Positions 16,319 to 25,710 are shown, counted from the stretch's first letter. The stretch: DNA of 64,000 nucleotides from Oscillospiraceae bacterium (GCA_015065805.1 SVPN01000001.1:30284-94283), one strand, 5' to 3'. Notes: generated by a model from the sequence alone, not told the origin. Numbers and translations are program-made.

Positions 16319-16400
16319 CAGAAAAAGCACAAGATATCGCAAATTTTGTGTTTACAATTTTGAAACCATCCAAGATATTGTATAATTATGGTAAAAAGGA

Positions 16401-16429
16401 TTGCATTCCCAAAGCGAATATGCTACACT
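16401..16429 (+). promoter_or_regulatory. Promoter for the ECF sigma factor gene
   Basis: TTGCAT (16401-16406), a 17-base spacer and TACACT (16424-16429) lie about 90 bases before the start codon. Confidence 0.6.
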
Positions 16430-16516
16430 GAAAACGGTCAAAAAATTTTTTTGAAAACGTTTGTGACCAAACGCCTTGCTGATGCGTGTATATGACAGAA
16501 GGGAGACAACGGGGCT

Positions 16517-16993
16517 ATGCACAACGCCGAACACGACGCTTTACAAGCGGCATACGATGCCTATTCGGATCTGCTTTACCGCGTTGCTCTCTCCCACCTT
16601 CAGAACAGTGAAGATGCGCTGGATGCCGTTCAGGATGTGTTTTTGAAACTTCACACCTCCCGCAAATCCTTCCGCGACCGCGACCACGAACGCGCCTGGC
16701 TGTTACGTGTAACCGTCAACCGCTGTCACGACCTTGCCAGACGCCGCAACATCCGTGCCTACACCCCGCTTGAGGATGTGGAGCATCTTGCTTCGCAGGA
16801 AAACGAACGTCCGGCAGTGCTCCGTGAAGTAGACCTCTTGCCTCAGGGCCTGAAAAGTGCCGTGGTGCTTCACTATTTAGAAGGATTTTCAGTGGACGAA
16901 ACCGCTTCTGTTCTGAAGCTCTCGCCCTCCGCCGTCAAGATGCGCCTGTCCCGCGCACGAGACCATCTGCGTTCTGCATTACAAGGAGAATGA
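16517..16993 (+). CDS. ECF-type RNA polymerase sigma factor
   Basis: This 158-residue sigma-70 family protein has region 2 (about residues 15-75, with DALDAVQDVFLKLH and RAWLLRVTVNRCHDLARRR) and region 4 (about 105-155, with VLHYLEGFSVDETASVLKLSPSAVKMRLSRAR, shown here only as the HTH position 119-150). It should direct polymerase to a stress- or surface-related regulon. GGGAG precedes the ATG. The gene directly downstream encodes a membrane protein that is the obvious anti-sigma candidate. Confidence 0.92.
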   Translation: MHNAEHDALQAAYDAYSDLLYRVALSHLQNSEDALDAVQDVFLKLHTSRKSFRDRDHERAWLLRVTVNRCHDLARRRNIRAYTPLEDVEHLASQENERPAVLREVDLLPQGLKSAVVLHYLEGFSVDETASVLKLSPSAVKMRLSRARDHLRSALQGE

Positions 16994-16996
16994 CCT

Positions 16997-17506
16997 ATGT
17001 TCGACAAACACGCTGTTGACGACTACCGCTCGATTACAGCGCCCGATGCTCTGCGGGACCGTGTGTTCCGTGCCGCAGACAAGCCCAAGCGCTTGCCCGC
17101 CCGAATCGTTTCCGTCGTTGGCGTGATCGCCGCGTGCCTCGTGCTTCTTCTCACGATGACGTTGCGTCCCCATGTACAAAGCGATATCGTCTTTTCCGAT
17201 GACCGTTCGCTGTCTTCAACCTCTACACTGAACGTTCCTGTCAGCATCTCTGCCAGAAGCAACGCCGCACAGTATGCCGCGTTTACCGTCTCCTGCGAGG
17301 GTTCCCTTACACTGGATACCGATGACAGTCTGTTCGTCTGCGACGAAGACGGCACGTTTCTTTCGGAATTTCCTTATAACACCTTTGGGGCTGTTTCCGT
17401 TTACTGGTATATCAACACTCCCGAAGCGTCCTTTACCGTGAACGGCGTTTCCTACACACTGAACGCCGATGAAGACCGCGGTACGTTTACCATTGTGCAA
17501 GATTAA
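16997..17506 (+). CDS. Probable membrane anti-sigma factor
   Basis: This 169-residue protein starts 3 bases after the sigma-factor stop codon. Residues 1-35 are cytoplasmic-like, residues about 37-56 are one transmembrane segment (IVSVVGVIAACLVLLLTM), and the remaining 110 residues are an extracytoplasmic beta-rich domain. Single-pass proteins encoded right after an ECF sigma factor usually bind and inhibit it. No zinc-binding HxxxCxxC motif is seen, so it is not a ZAS-type anti-sigma factor. The role is inferred from position and topology. Confidence 0.65.
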   Translation: MFDKHAVDDYRSITAPDALRDRVFRAADKPKRLPARIVSVVGVIAACLVLLLTMTLRPHVQSDIVFSDDRSLSSTSTLNVPVSISARSNAAQYAAFTVSCEGSLTLDTDDSLFVCDEDGTFLSEFPYNTFGAVSVYWYINTPEASFTVNGVSYTLNADEDRGTFTIVQD

Positions 17507-17532
17507 ATTTAAATAAAAAGGAGAAATCTACT

Positions 17533-18096
17533 ATGAAAAAAGTTCTTGCGATCGTTCTGTCCGTTCTGATGCTCGTGTCCCTCACCGCTTGCGGCGGCGA
17601 AAAGGCTCCCGCTAAGCTGGAAGGCGTCTCTGCTCCCGTGGATGTGCTCAGCACTGTCTGGGGTTCCTATGCGGATGATGAGAAATTCTTCGCTATGGGC
17701 GGCGACTACGAGAATATGGTTGACAACGCTCCCGGCGCTGTTGACGTGACAAACGCCGAAACCATGCAGGCTCTGCTCGTCTGCCCCGCTGACGCTGCGG
17801 CTATGGTTGACGGTGCGGCTTCCCTGATCCACGGTATGATCGCCAACAACTTCACTGCGGGTGCTTACCACATCAAAGACGGTGCGGATCAGGCAGCATT
17901 CGTGACCGCTATGCAGACGGCTGTCAAGGGCAACCAGTGGATGTGCGGCTTCCCCGAGAAGCTGATGATCGCGACTCTCGCGAGCGACTATGTTGTTGTG
18001 GCATTCGGCGCGGGCGACATCATCGAGACCTTCAAGACGAAGCTCACCGCTGCTTACGACGTGACTGTCCTTGCTGTTGAGGAAGCTCTCGCGTAA
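17533..18096 (+). CDS. Lipoprotein of unknown function
   Basis: This 187-residue protein has a classical signal peptide with lipobox SLTAC at residues 17-21, then a soluble domain rich in alanine with small repeated themes. No known enzymatic motif is visible. AAAAAGGAG precedes the ATG. It lies 26 bases after the anti-sigma candidate and ends at a strong terminator, so it may belong to the sigma-factor operon and could be its target or sensor. Confidence 0.75.
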   Translation: MKKVLAIVLSVLMLVSLTACGGEKAPAKLEGVSAPVDVLSTVWGSYADDEKFFAMGGDYENMVDNAPGAVDVTNAETMQALLVCPADAAAMVDGAASLIHGMIANNFTAGAYHIKDGADQAAFVTAMQTAVKGNQWMCGFPEKLMIATLASDYVVVAFGAGDIIETFKTKLTAAYDVTVLAVEEALA

Positions 18097-18126
18097 TCGA
18101 ACCTCTTTATCGCAATCTTGCAAGTC

Positions 18127-18164
18127 AAAAGGGCTGTTGCTTAAACGGCAACAGCCCTTTTTTT
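18127..18164 (+). terminator. Intrinsic terminator after the lipoprotein gene
   Basis: AAAAGGGCTGTTGC pairs with GGCAACAGCCCTTTT around a short loop and is followed by a run of T. Confidence 0.9.
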
Positions 18165-18180
18165 CAGGAGTTGAAATGTT

Positions 18181-19581
18181 ATGATTTTTTCCTCTGTTCC
18201 GTTTTTATACTATTTCCTTCCGATGACTTTGCTTGTCTATTTCCTGGTACCGCGTGCTTTTAAAAATGCGGTTCTGATGTGTGCAAGCCTTCTATTCTAC
18301 GGCTGGGGCGAGCCTCGCTATCTGATTCTGATGGTGATTTCAGTCGCTGTCGGCTATATCGGTGGCTTACTGATTGAGAAATACCGCGGCACCAAAGCGG
18401 CATTATGGCTGACCTGGATCACCGTCGGCATTCTTCTCAGCTTCCTTGCCTATTTCAAATACGCCAACTTCTTCATCGACAATTTCAACGCGATTACGGG
18501 ACTGTCGGTTTCGTTCCTGCGCATTGCGCTTCCCGTCGGTATCAGCTTCTACACCTTCCAGATCCTGAGCTACGATGTGGATGTCTATCGCGGAGATGTG
18601 AAGGCGCAACGCAATGTCGTGGATCTGGCGGCATATGTGACGATGTTCCCCCAGCTCATTGCCGGTCCTATCGTGCGCTACAGCGATATTGAAGTGCAGC
18701 TGCGTGAACGCACGCATACCTTTGAAAAAATCTCGGCAGGCATCCGCCGCTTTGTCATCGGTCTGGGTAAAAAGATCCTGATCGCCGATGTGATGGCGGC
18801 ACTGTGCGACACCTTCCGCGCCAGCGACGAGAAATCCGTACTGTTTTACTGGATGTATGCCATCGCCTTCTGCCTGAACATCTATTTCGATTTTTCGGGT
18901 TACAGCGATATGGCGATCGGTCTGGGAAAAATCTTAGGCTTCAATTTTCTTGAAAACTTCAATTACCCCTATATTTCCGCTTCGGTCACCGAATTCTGGA
19001 GACGTTGGCATATGTCTCTCGGTTCGTGGTTTCGCGATTATGTATACATTCCGCTTGGCGGTAACCGCGTATCCAAGCCGCGATGGTTCTTCAACATTTT
19101 TGTTGTATGGATGCTGACAGGCTTCTGGCACGGTGCGGCGTGGAACTTCATTCTATGGGGCTTGCTGTTCGCCGTACTGCTTGTGATCGAAAAGCTGTTC
19201 CTTCTCAAAGCGCTGAACAAGCTGAAGGTGCTCAATCACGTGTACGTGCTCTTCTTTGTGATGATCAGCTTTGTGCTCTTTAATGCCGCGGATCTGCCGC
19301 AGGCATACAGCGATGTTGTGTCGCTGTTCGGCGCAGGCGGTCTGCCGCTTGTTTCGCAGGAGACGCTTTATTATCTGCAAAGCTATATGTGGATCTTCCT
19401 TGCGGCGATCATCGGCGCCACACCGTTGCCCAAGACAGTTGTCGGAAAGCTGATGAACACGAAGGTCGGTTCGGCGATCGGTACGGTTTTAGAGCCGCTT
19501 GTGCTGATCGGTTTGCTGACCGTGATGACCGCTTATTTAGTGGACGGCTCGTTCAGTCCGTTCCTGTATTTCCGTTTCTAA
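18181..19581 (+). CDS. MBOAT-family O-acyltransferase (AlgI/DltB-like)
   Basis: This 466-residue membrane protein has about ten hydrophobic segments and the MBOAT hallmarks: FPQLIAGPIVRY, DFSGYSDMAIGLG, the FWRRWHMSLGSWFRDYVYIPLGG block and the catalytic histidine in LTGFWHGAAWNF. Such proteins move acetyl groups across the membrane onto extracellular polysaccharide or teichoic acid. AGGAG precedes the ATG; an overlapping ATG five bases earlier is out of frame and closes at once. It forms a two-gene unit with the DHHW protein downstream, as in alginate-type acetylation systems. Confidence 0.93.
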   Translation: MIFSSVPFLYYFLPMTLLVYFLVPRAFKNAVLMCASLLFYGWGEPRYLILMVISVAVGYIGGLLIEKYRGTKAALWLTWITVGILLSFLAYFKYANFFIDNFNAITGLSVSFLRIALPVGISFYTFQILSYDVDVYRGDVKAQRNVVDLAAYVTMFPQLIAGPIVRYSDIEVQLRERTHTFEKISAGIRRFVIGLGKKILIADVMAALCDTFRASDEKSVLFYWMYAIAFCLNIYFDFSGYSDMAIGLGKILGFNFLENFNYPYISASVTEFWRRWHMSLGSWFRDYVYIPLGGNRVSKPRWFFNIFVVWMLTGFWHGAAWNFILWGLLFAVLLVIEKLFLLKALNKLKVLNHVYVLFFVMISFVLFNAADLPQAYSDVVSLFGAGGLPLVSQETLYYLQSYMWIFLAAIIGATPLPKTVVGKLMNTKVGSAIGTVLEPLVLIGLLTVMTAYLVDGSFSPFLYFRF

Positions 19582-19596
19582 AGGAGGGATTCGCTT

Positions 19597-20724
19597 ATGA
19601 AAACCAATCTGAAATCGATTTTGCAAACCGTTCTTGTCGGTGCATTCGTCCTGATTCTTTCCGTTACGTGCTGGTTCAAGCCCGCGGCGGCGGATTCCGC
19701 CACCGAACGCCGACCGCTTAAGCAGTTTCCGGCCGTGACCTTTGATTCGATCTTCAACGCCACCTCCGACAGCTCGTTTATGACGCAGTTTGAAAGCTAC
19801 ACGCTTGATCAGTTCCCGCTCCGCGATCCCCTTCGCACGCTGAAAGCACTGTCGGCACTGTATGTCTATCAGCTCAGTGACAACAACGACTACTACGTTT
19901 CAAACGGCGTGATCAGTCATATGGATTATGTGATCCACGACGAATCCGTTGAGTTTGCGTCGGGTCGTCTGCAAACGCTGTACGACGAAAAGCTCAAGGA
20001 TAAGGCAAACAACATTTATTTTGCGGCGATTCCCGACAAAAACACCTTCACTGCTCCCGACAGCGGTCATCTGTCACTGGACAACGATGCCTTTATCGGC
20101 GCGTTCAGAGAGAAGCTGTCCTTTGCGGAGTATATCGACATTCTGCCGCTTCTGAGCCTTGAGGATTACTACGCCACCGATACTCACTGGCGTCAGGAAT
20201 CCATCGTTGATGTGGCACAAGCTCTTGCGCAGGCAATGGGCACCACCCTGCCCGATGAGTATACCACCAACACCTCGGAGCATCCGTTTTACGGCGTGTA
20301 TTACGGTCAGGCAGCATTGCCCCTTGCGCCCGATTCGCTTCACTGGCTGACAAACTCCGTGATCGACGGTCTGACCGCCTACAACCACGGCACACAGCAG
20401 GCGCAACCGATCTACGCTTTGGATAAGCTGACGGGCAAGGATCCGTACGAGGTATTCCTCACAGGCGGTAAGACCGCCCCCATCACGATCACCAACCCGC
20501 ATGCAACCACCGACAAGGAGCTTGTGATCTTCCGTGATTCGTTCACAAGCAGTATTGCTCCGCTGTTAGCACAGGGCTACAAAACGGTGACGCTGATCGA
20601 TCTGCGCGAAACGATGCTCAATTCCGTTGACCGCGTGGTTGATTTTGAAGGAAAAGATGTGCTGTTCCTGTACAGCACCCTGGTCCTCAACAACAACATT
20701 GAGGGCGGCGAAAAGTTCAAATAA
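19597..20724 (+). CDS. DHHW/AlgJ-like extracytoplasmic protein, acetylation partner
   Basis: This 375-residue protein has an N-terminal membrane anchor (about residues 8-28) and an SGNH-like extracytoplasmic domain. DTHW at about residue 194 corresponds to the DHHW motif, and DSFTSS near residue 313 supplies the nucleophile-type serine of the AlgX/AlgJ fold. Together with the MBOAT protein 15 bases upstream it would acetylate an exocellular glycan. AAAGGAGGG precedes the ATG. The glycan exported by the operon at 5.5-12.9 kb is a possible but unproven substrate. Confidence 0.85.
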   Translation: MKTNLKSILQTVLVGAFVLILSVTCWFKPAAADSATERRPLKQFPAVTFDSIFNATSDSSFMTQFESYTLDQFPLRDPLRTLKALSALYVYQLSDNNDYYVSNGVISHMDYVIHDESVEFASGRLQTLYDEKLKDKANNIYFAAIPDKNTFTAPDSGHLSLDNDAFIGAFREKLSFAEYIDILPLLSLEDYYATDTHWRQESIVDVAQALAQAMGTTLPDEYTTNTSEHPFYGVYYGQAALPLAPDSLHWLTNSVIDGLTAYNHGTQQAQPIYALDKLTGKDPYEVFLTGGKTAPITITNPHATTDKELVIFRDSFTSSIAPLLAQGYKTVTLIDLRETMLNSVDRVVDFEGKDVLFLYSTLVLNNNIEGGEKFK

Positions 20725-20734
20725 TTCGTTATCA

Positions 20735-20777
20735 AAAAAAACACAGCCTTTGCATTCGTGCAAAGGCTGTGTTTTTT
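20735..20777. terminator. Bidirectional terminator
   Basis: ACACAGCCTTTGCA and its complement flank a TTCG tetraloop, with A-run before and T-run after. It separates convergent genes. Confidence 0.92.
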
Positions 20778-20791
20778 GGGTTTTAAAATTG

Positions 20792-21592
20792 TTATTGACC
20801 GGAAAGCTCCAATTCTGCATACAGCATTACGTGATCCGAATGATGATTCTCAAGCAAGCCGTAGGCATCTTCCGCAAGCGAGAATTCCGACGAAAAACAG
20901 ATGTTATCAATCTTTCTGTCCCCTTCGGGATGCGTGATAAAGTCCGTTTCGGGATTGTTGATGTAGGTAAGCGGCTTGAGCACCTCAAACTCCCCGTAGG
21001 AATCCACGTTGAAATCACCGACAAGAATGCAATTCTCCTTGTCTTTTACGGTGTTTGCAACGATTCGGAATTCCGACTGACGGATCGCGTCGCTGGCTAT
21101 CGTGAGATGCGTATTATAAAAATTAACAACCGTACCGTCAACATCGATCGCGGCGTGCGTAAGAAGGCGCCGTTCCACGGTCTTTCCGTTATTCAGCTCG
21201 ATCTCGTCTGTTTCCGTTATCGGGTACTTCGAGAGAATCGCCGTGCCGTACGCACCACCCTCACCGTATGTATCCTCATCGCCGTAAAGATCAATGCATT
21301 TGAAGTAGGCGTAATATTGCATACCGGTGTATTCCTTGAGCAACTCCATCGTATCGGCAAACTTGGAACGAACACAGAATTTATCAACCTCCTGCAGACC
21401 CACGATATCCAGATCTTTGGAAAGAATATCGTCAGCGATCGCTTTAAACTCGTGGTTGACCAATTCTCCGTTTTTGATATTGTAGCTACCGATCCTGAGT
21501 GTAAGCGGATCACGCGCCGAACACCCGGACATACTCATCATCCCCAAACACAAGAGTAATACAGCAAGGACAATCAAACGTGATTTTTTCAT
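20792..21592 (-). CDS. Lipoprotein of the endonuclease/exonuclease/phosphatase (EEP) family
   Basis: This 266-residue protein has a signal peptide with lipobox SMSGC and a full EEP domain: GSYNIKNGE, LQEVDKF, NTHLTI, GDFNVD and the C-terminal SDH. EEP enzymes cleave phosphodiester bonds in DNA, RNA, inositol phosphates or sphingolipids. Lipid anchoring outside the cell suggests a scavenging or lipid/nucleic-acid hydrolysis role, but the substrate cannot be read. AAGGTG sits 8 bases before the ATG at 21592. The gene lies downstream of an oxidoreductase on the same strand. Confidence 0.85.
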   Translation of the reverse strand: MKKSRLIVLAVLLLCLGMMSMSGCSARDPLTLRIGSYNIKNGELVNHEFKAIADDILSKDLDIVGLQEVDKFCVRSKFADTMELLKEYTGMQYYAYFKCIDLYGDEDTYGEGGAYGTAILSKYPITETDEIELNNGKTVERRLLTHAAIDVDGTVVNFYNTHLTIASDAIRQSEFRIVANTVKDKENCILVGDFNVDSYGEFEVLKPLTYINNPETDFITHPEGDRKIDNICFSSEFSLAEDAYGLLENHHSDHVMLYAELELSGQ

Positions 21593-21613
21593 AATGAACA
21601 CCTTGCCGTTCGA

Positions 21614-22675
21614 TTACAGAATAACCTCGTGACCCGTGCGGGCGGATTCATACGCCGCATCTAAGATGCGCATCATCTCAACGCCGTCCTTTGCGGGAGA
21701 CACGCAGGTCTTGCCCTCACGGACACAATCGACAAAGTGCGCGATCTCATTGGTAAACAAGCCGTCAAACGAAAGTGCTGTCGGCATACAGAGATTGACG
21801 TTTGCCATATAATCGTTGATATTGGTGAACATCTCGAGTTCGGGATCGATCTTTGCGCCCGCTTTGGTGCCGAACAGCTCAATGGAACCGACATCCTGCT
21901 TGAGGTTCAGGCTGAAGCTCGCTTCCACATTCAGAACCGCGCCGTTGTCAAAGCGGATGATCGCCGATGCCAGATCCTCAACATCGCATTTCAGATCGGG
22001 GATCGCGTGGGACGGCGTGTAGCCCTTCTTATCCTTCACTTCGGGACGGTTATACAGCTTTTGGAAGGTTGCCGCATACACGGAGACAGGCTTCGGATTG
22101 CCGAGCAGATACCGCACAAGATCGATCACGTGCACACCGAGGTCGATCAGAGGACCGCCGCCCGAATAACGCTTATCGCCGAACCAGCCGCCGGGATTGC
22201 CGTTGCGGCGCAGATAGTTGGCTTTGGCGTAATACAGCTCACCGAAGTGACCGTTATCAATGTAATCCTTCAGGATGGCGGCATCGTTGCCGTAGCGACG
22301 GACAAAGCCGATCATCAGCAGCTTGCCGTTCTTCTCAGCGGCCTCCTGCATTGCAAGGGCTTCTTCCGTGGACATCGCCATCGGCTTCTCACACAGCACG
22401 TGCTTGCCCGCATTCAGCGCGGCAATCGTGCAAGGAGCGTGCGCGGCATTCCAGGTGCAGACGCTGACCGCATCGATCTCGGGAAGGGCAAGCATCTCTT
22501 CAGCGCTTGTGAACAGACGCTCTACGCCGTAGGTCTTACCCATCGCCTGCAGCTGTTCCTCGTTGATGTCGCAAAACGCATACAGCTCCACATTGGGGTT
22601 TGCCTGATAACCGATGATGTGCGAGTGCGAAATACTGCCGACACCGATAATACCGACCTTGATTTTATCGCTCAT
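21614..22675 (-). CDS. Gfo/Idh/MocA-family oxidoreductase
   Basis: This 353-residue NAD(P)-dependent dehydrogenase has the Rossmann motif VGIIGVGSISHSH, then the family EKPMAMSTEEA segment, in which the lysine is catalytic, and DLGVHVIDLVRYLLG. It probably oxidises a sugar or sugar derivative. AAGGAGG precedes the ATG at 22675. It has its own promoter and is followed 21 bases later by the EEP lipoprotein. Confidence 0.9.
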   Translation of the reverse strand: MSDKIKVGIIGVGSISHSHIIGYQANPNVELYAFCDINEEQLQAMGKTYGVERLFTSAEEMLALPEIDAVSVCTWNAAHAPCTIAALNAGKHVLCEKPMAMSTEEALAMQEAAEKNGKLLMIGFVRRYGNDAAILKDYIDNGHFGELYYAKANYLRRNGNPGGWFGDKRYSGGGPLIDLGVHVIDLVRYLLGNPKPVSVYAATFQKLYNRPEVKDKKGYTPSHAIPDLKCDVEDLASAIIRFDNGAVLNVEASFSLNLKQDVGSIELFGTKAGAKIDPELEMFTNINDYMANVNLCMPTALSFDGLFTNEIAHFVDCVREGKTCVSPAKDGVEMMRILDAAYESARTGHEVIL

Positions 22676-22713
22676 AACAATTGACCTCCTTAAAAGGAAA
22701 TGATTACAAATGC

Positions 22714-22742
22714 AGTCTATCACGAAACATACCAAAAGTCAA
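22714..22742 (-). promoter_or_regulatory. Promoter for the Gfo/Idh/MocA gene
   Basis: On the minus strand TTGACT (22742-22737), a 17-base spacer and TAGACT (22719-22714) precede the gene by about 40 bases. Confidence 0.75.
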
Positions 22743-22857
22743 CGCGATAAAAGCCGCATTAAAAAATTTGTAAGAAAAACGCAAAAAAGGCTTTTCTTTT
22801 TCATCGTTTCGCCATATAATATTAGGAAGATCATTACATATTTAGGAGGCAACAACT

Positions 22858-24219
22858 ATGGCATCCTCTTTGGATAACATCCGCCGCGTGCATTTCGTCG
22901 GTATCGGCGGTTCGGGTATGAGCCCGCTTGCCGAAATTCTGCACGAGCTCGGCTTTTCCATCAGCGGCTCCGACTGGGGCGAATCGGACAACATTCACCG
23001 TTTAGCGGGGCTCGGCATTCCGATTTTTAAAGGACATTTTGCCGAAAATGTGGGTGACAGTGAGCTGGTAGTTTACACCTCCGCTGTCAGCGGCGACAAT
23101 CCCGAGCTGGTTGCCGCCAAGGAACGCGGTATCCCGACGATCGAGCGCGGTATGCTTCTGGGAGAGATCTCCCGCCGCTACGGCAAAACCGTTGCGGTCG
23201 CAGGCACCCACGGCAAAACCACCACCTCCTCGATGCTGTCACACACGCTTCTCAAGGCAGATATCGACCCGTCTGTTTTCATCGGCGGACGTCTGCCGCT
23301 GATCGGTGCAAACGGCCGCGCGGGTAAATCGGATATTATGGTCTGCGAAGCGTGCGAATTTCAGGACCATTACCTGTCAATGCGTCCTGCCATCGGCATC
23401 ATCCTGAACGTTGATGCCGATCACCTGGAATACTTCGGTTCTCTTGAAGGCGTGATCGCTTCGTTCAACAAATTCTCACATCTGTGTGACACGCTCATCA
23501 TCAATGCCGATGATGAAAACACGCGCAAAGCAGTTGACGGGATCGACAAGACGATCATCACCTGCGGACTGACGGACGGCTGTGAGTGGCAGGCGAAACA
23601 TATTGTCTTCACCGAATCCTACGGCTCTTACGATTGCTGGCACAACGGCGCATTCTTTGCGCACATCACGCTGGGCGTACCCGGCGAGCACAATGTCCTC
23701 AACTCCCTGACGGCAGTTGCGGCGGCGGTGCTGTGCGGTGCAACTGCCGAGCAGATCGCAAACGGTATTGCCGATTTCCACGGCGCAGGGAGACGCTTTG
23801 AATTTCTGGGCACCTTCGCAGGTGTCACGGTCGCCGACGATTATGCCCACCACCCCACCGAGATCACCGCTACCCTCACTGCCGCCAAGGCGATGGGCTA
23901 CAAGCGGGTGTGGGCGATCTTCCAGCCCTTCACCTTCTCGCGTACCGCCCGCCATTTAGACGATTTTGCCAAGGCACTGTCTCTTGCCGATACGGCGGTT
24001 GTCAGCGATATTATGGGCTCGAGAGAGCACAACACCTGGAATGTGCATTCCGATCAGATCACGGCCAAAATGGAAAACGGCGTGTACATTCCCGCCTTCC
24101 CCGAGATCACAGACTATATTCTGCAAAATGTGCAGGAGGGTGATCTTGTCGTGACAATGGGCGGCGGAAACGTGTATTATTGCGCGCGTATGATCGTTGA
24201 AAAGCTGAAAGAAGTATAA
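22858..24219 (+). CDS. murC: UDP-N-acetylmuramate--L-alanine ligase
   Basis: This 453-residue cytoplasmic Mur ligase adds the first amino acid to the peptidoglycan stem peptide. It shows GIGGSGMSPLA at the N-terminus, the ATP loop GTHGKTTTSSM, the central LNVDADHLEYFG, and DDYAHHPTE in the C-terminal domain. AGGAGG precedes the ATG. A TATAAT (22815-22820) lies upstream, with no good -35. It is encoded alone, next to an NCS2 permease, not in a dcw cluster. Confidence 0.96.
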   Translation: MASSLDNIRRVHFVGIGGSGMSPLAEILHELGFSISGSDWGESDNIHRLAGLGIPIFKGHFAENVGDSELVVYTSAVSGDNPELVAAKERGIPTIERGMLLGEISRRYGKTVAVAGTHGKTTTSSMLSHTLLKADIDPSVFIGGRLPLIGANGRAGKSDIMVCEACEFQDHYLSMRPAIGIILNVDADHLEYFGSLEGVIASFNKFSHLCDTLIINADDENTRKAVDGIDKTIITCGLTDGCEWQAKHIVFTESYGSYDCWHNGAFFAHITLGVPGEHNVLNSLTAVAAAVLCGATAEQIANGIADFHGAGRRFEFLGTFAGVTVADDYAHHPTEITATLTAAKAMGYKRVWAIFQPFTFSRTARHLDDFAKALSLADTAVVSDIMGSREHNTWNVHSDQITAKMENGVYIPAFPEITDYILQNVQEGDLVVTMGGGNVYYCARMIVEKLKEV

Positions 24220-24244
24220 TATTATCCTGAGGAGGTTTATCACA

Positions 24245-25702
24245 ATGGATCACAAAGACACAAACGGCATCTACGATGCCAGAACACTCGGCATCCCGAA
24301 AATGCTTGTCCTCGGCGCACAGCATATGTTCGCGATGTTCGGCGCAACGGTGCTTGTCCCCCTGCTGACGGGACTGGATGTTGCCACGACGCTTTTGTGC
24401 GCGGGTCTCGGAACACTGCTTTTCCACCTGATCACGGGCGGAAAGATCCCCGCCTTCCTCGGCTCGTCGTTCGCCTTCCTGGGCGGATATGCGGCGATCA
24501 CGGGACTTGCGGGAAAAGAAGGCTATGAAACCATGACCGCCGCACAGCTTCTTCCCTACGCCTGCCTCGGCGTGGCGTGTGCAGGCTTGCTGTATCTGGT
24601 ACTGGCAGGCATTATCAAGCTTGTCGGCGTCAACAAGGTGATGAAATTCTTCCCGCCCGTTGTGACGGGTCCGATCATCATCGCGATCGGTCTCGGGCTT
24701 GCAGGCTCTGCAGTCAACAACTGTCAGACCAACTGGTTGATCGCCTTTCTTGCTCTTGTGATCATCATCGTATTCAATGTCTGGGGCAAGGGGATGTTCA
24801 AAATCATTCCCATTCTGCTGGGTGTACTCGGTTCCTGTGCTGTGGCAACCGTACTCGCTCTTATCTGGGGCGAAACGATCACGGTTGTTGCCTCAGAAGC
24901 CACCCGCCAGATCACGCTGACGGACGGCACTGTCGCAACGGTTGTGGATCAGACCTTCAAGGAGGTCATCGCTTTGGGCGGCAACCCCGCCTTCCAGCTG
25001 TTTGATGTCACCGCACTGGAAAATCTCAAGAATGCGGCGTGGATCGGCTTCCCCATCGGCTGGGATCGCACCGTGTTCGGCGGTATCGAGTGGTCGAACG
25101 GCTCGCTGATCCTGTCGTCGATCATCGCCATTATGCCTATTGCACTTGCCACTATGATGGAGCATATCGGCGATATCTGCGCCATCAGCTCCACCTGCAA
25201 CAAACAATTTGTGAAAGACCCCGGTCTTCACAGAACTTTGATCGGCGACGGTCTTGCCACCTCGTTTGCCTCGCTGTTCGGCGGCCCTGCCAACACTACC
25301 TACGGCGAAAACACGGGTGTGCTCGCGCTCTCAAAGGTATACGATCCCCGCGTCATACGCATTGCGGCGATCTTTGCCACCGTGCTCAGCTTCTGCCCGA
25401 AGTTTGCCGCACTCATTCATCTGATCCCAACGGCAGTCATCGGCGGCATCTCCTTTGTGCTGTACGGTATGATCTCGGCAGTCGGTGTGCGTAATGTTGT
25501 GGAAAACAAGGTTGATTTCTCCAAGAGCCGCAACCTGATCGTCGCGGCGGTCATTCTTGTGTGCGCACTGGGTCTGACAGGCGGTATCACCTTCTCGGTG
25601 TTCGGCGTCGGCATCACGCTGTCCGCACTGGCGGTCGCTTCGCTTGCAGGCATTATCCTCAACGCCATCCTCCCTGAAAAGGACGAGGTAAAAATCGAGT
25701 AA
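24245..25702 (+). CDS. NCS2-family nucleobase (uracil/xanthine) permease
   Basis: This 485-residue transporter has 12-14 hydrophobic segments. The family blocks GAQHMFAMFGATVLVP, PAFLGSSFAFLGG and GGPANTTYGENTGVLALSK are clear and point to the UraA/uracil branch more than to xanthine carriers. A loop of about 70 residues near position 215-285 is longer than in E. coli UraA. AGGAGG precedes the ATG. Uracil uptake fits with upp and the pyrimidine salvage operon elsewhere in the window. Confidence 0.9.
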   Translation: MDHKDTNGIYDARTLGIPKMLVLGAQHMFAMFGATVLVPLLTGLDVATTLLCAGLGTLLFHLITGGKIPAFLGSSFAFLGGYAAITGLAGKEGYETMTAAQLLPYACLGVACAGLLYLVLAGIIKLVGVNKVMKFFPPVVTGPIIIAIGLGLAGSAVNNCQTNWLIAFLALVIIIVFNVWGKGMFKIIPILLGVLGSCAVATVLALIWGETITVVASEATRQITLTDGTVATVVDQTFKEVIALGGNPAFQLFDVTALENLKNAAWIGFPIGWDRTVFGGIEWSNGSLILSSIIAIMPIALATMMEHIGDICAISSTCNKQFVKDPGLHRTLIGDGLATSFASLFGGPANTTYGENTGVLALSKVYDPRVIRIAAIFATVLSFCPKFAALIHLIPTAVIGGISFVLYGMISAVGVRNVVENKVDFSKSRNLIVAAVILVCALGLTGGITFSVFGVGITLSALAVASLAGIILNAILPEKDEVKIE

Positions 25703-25710
25703 CATTCACA

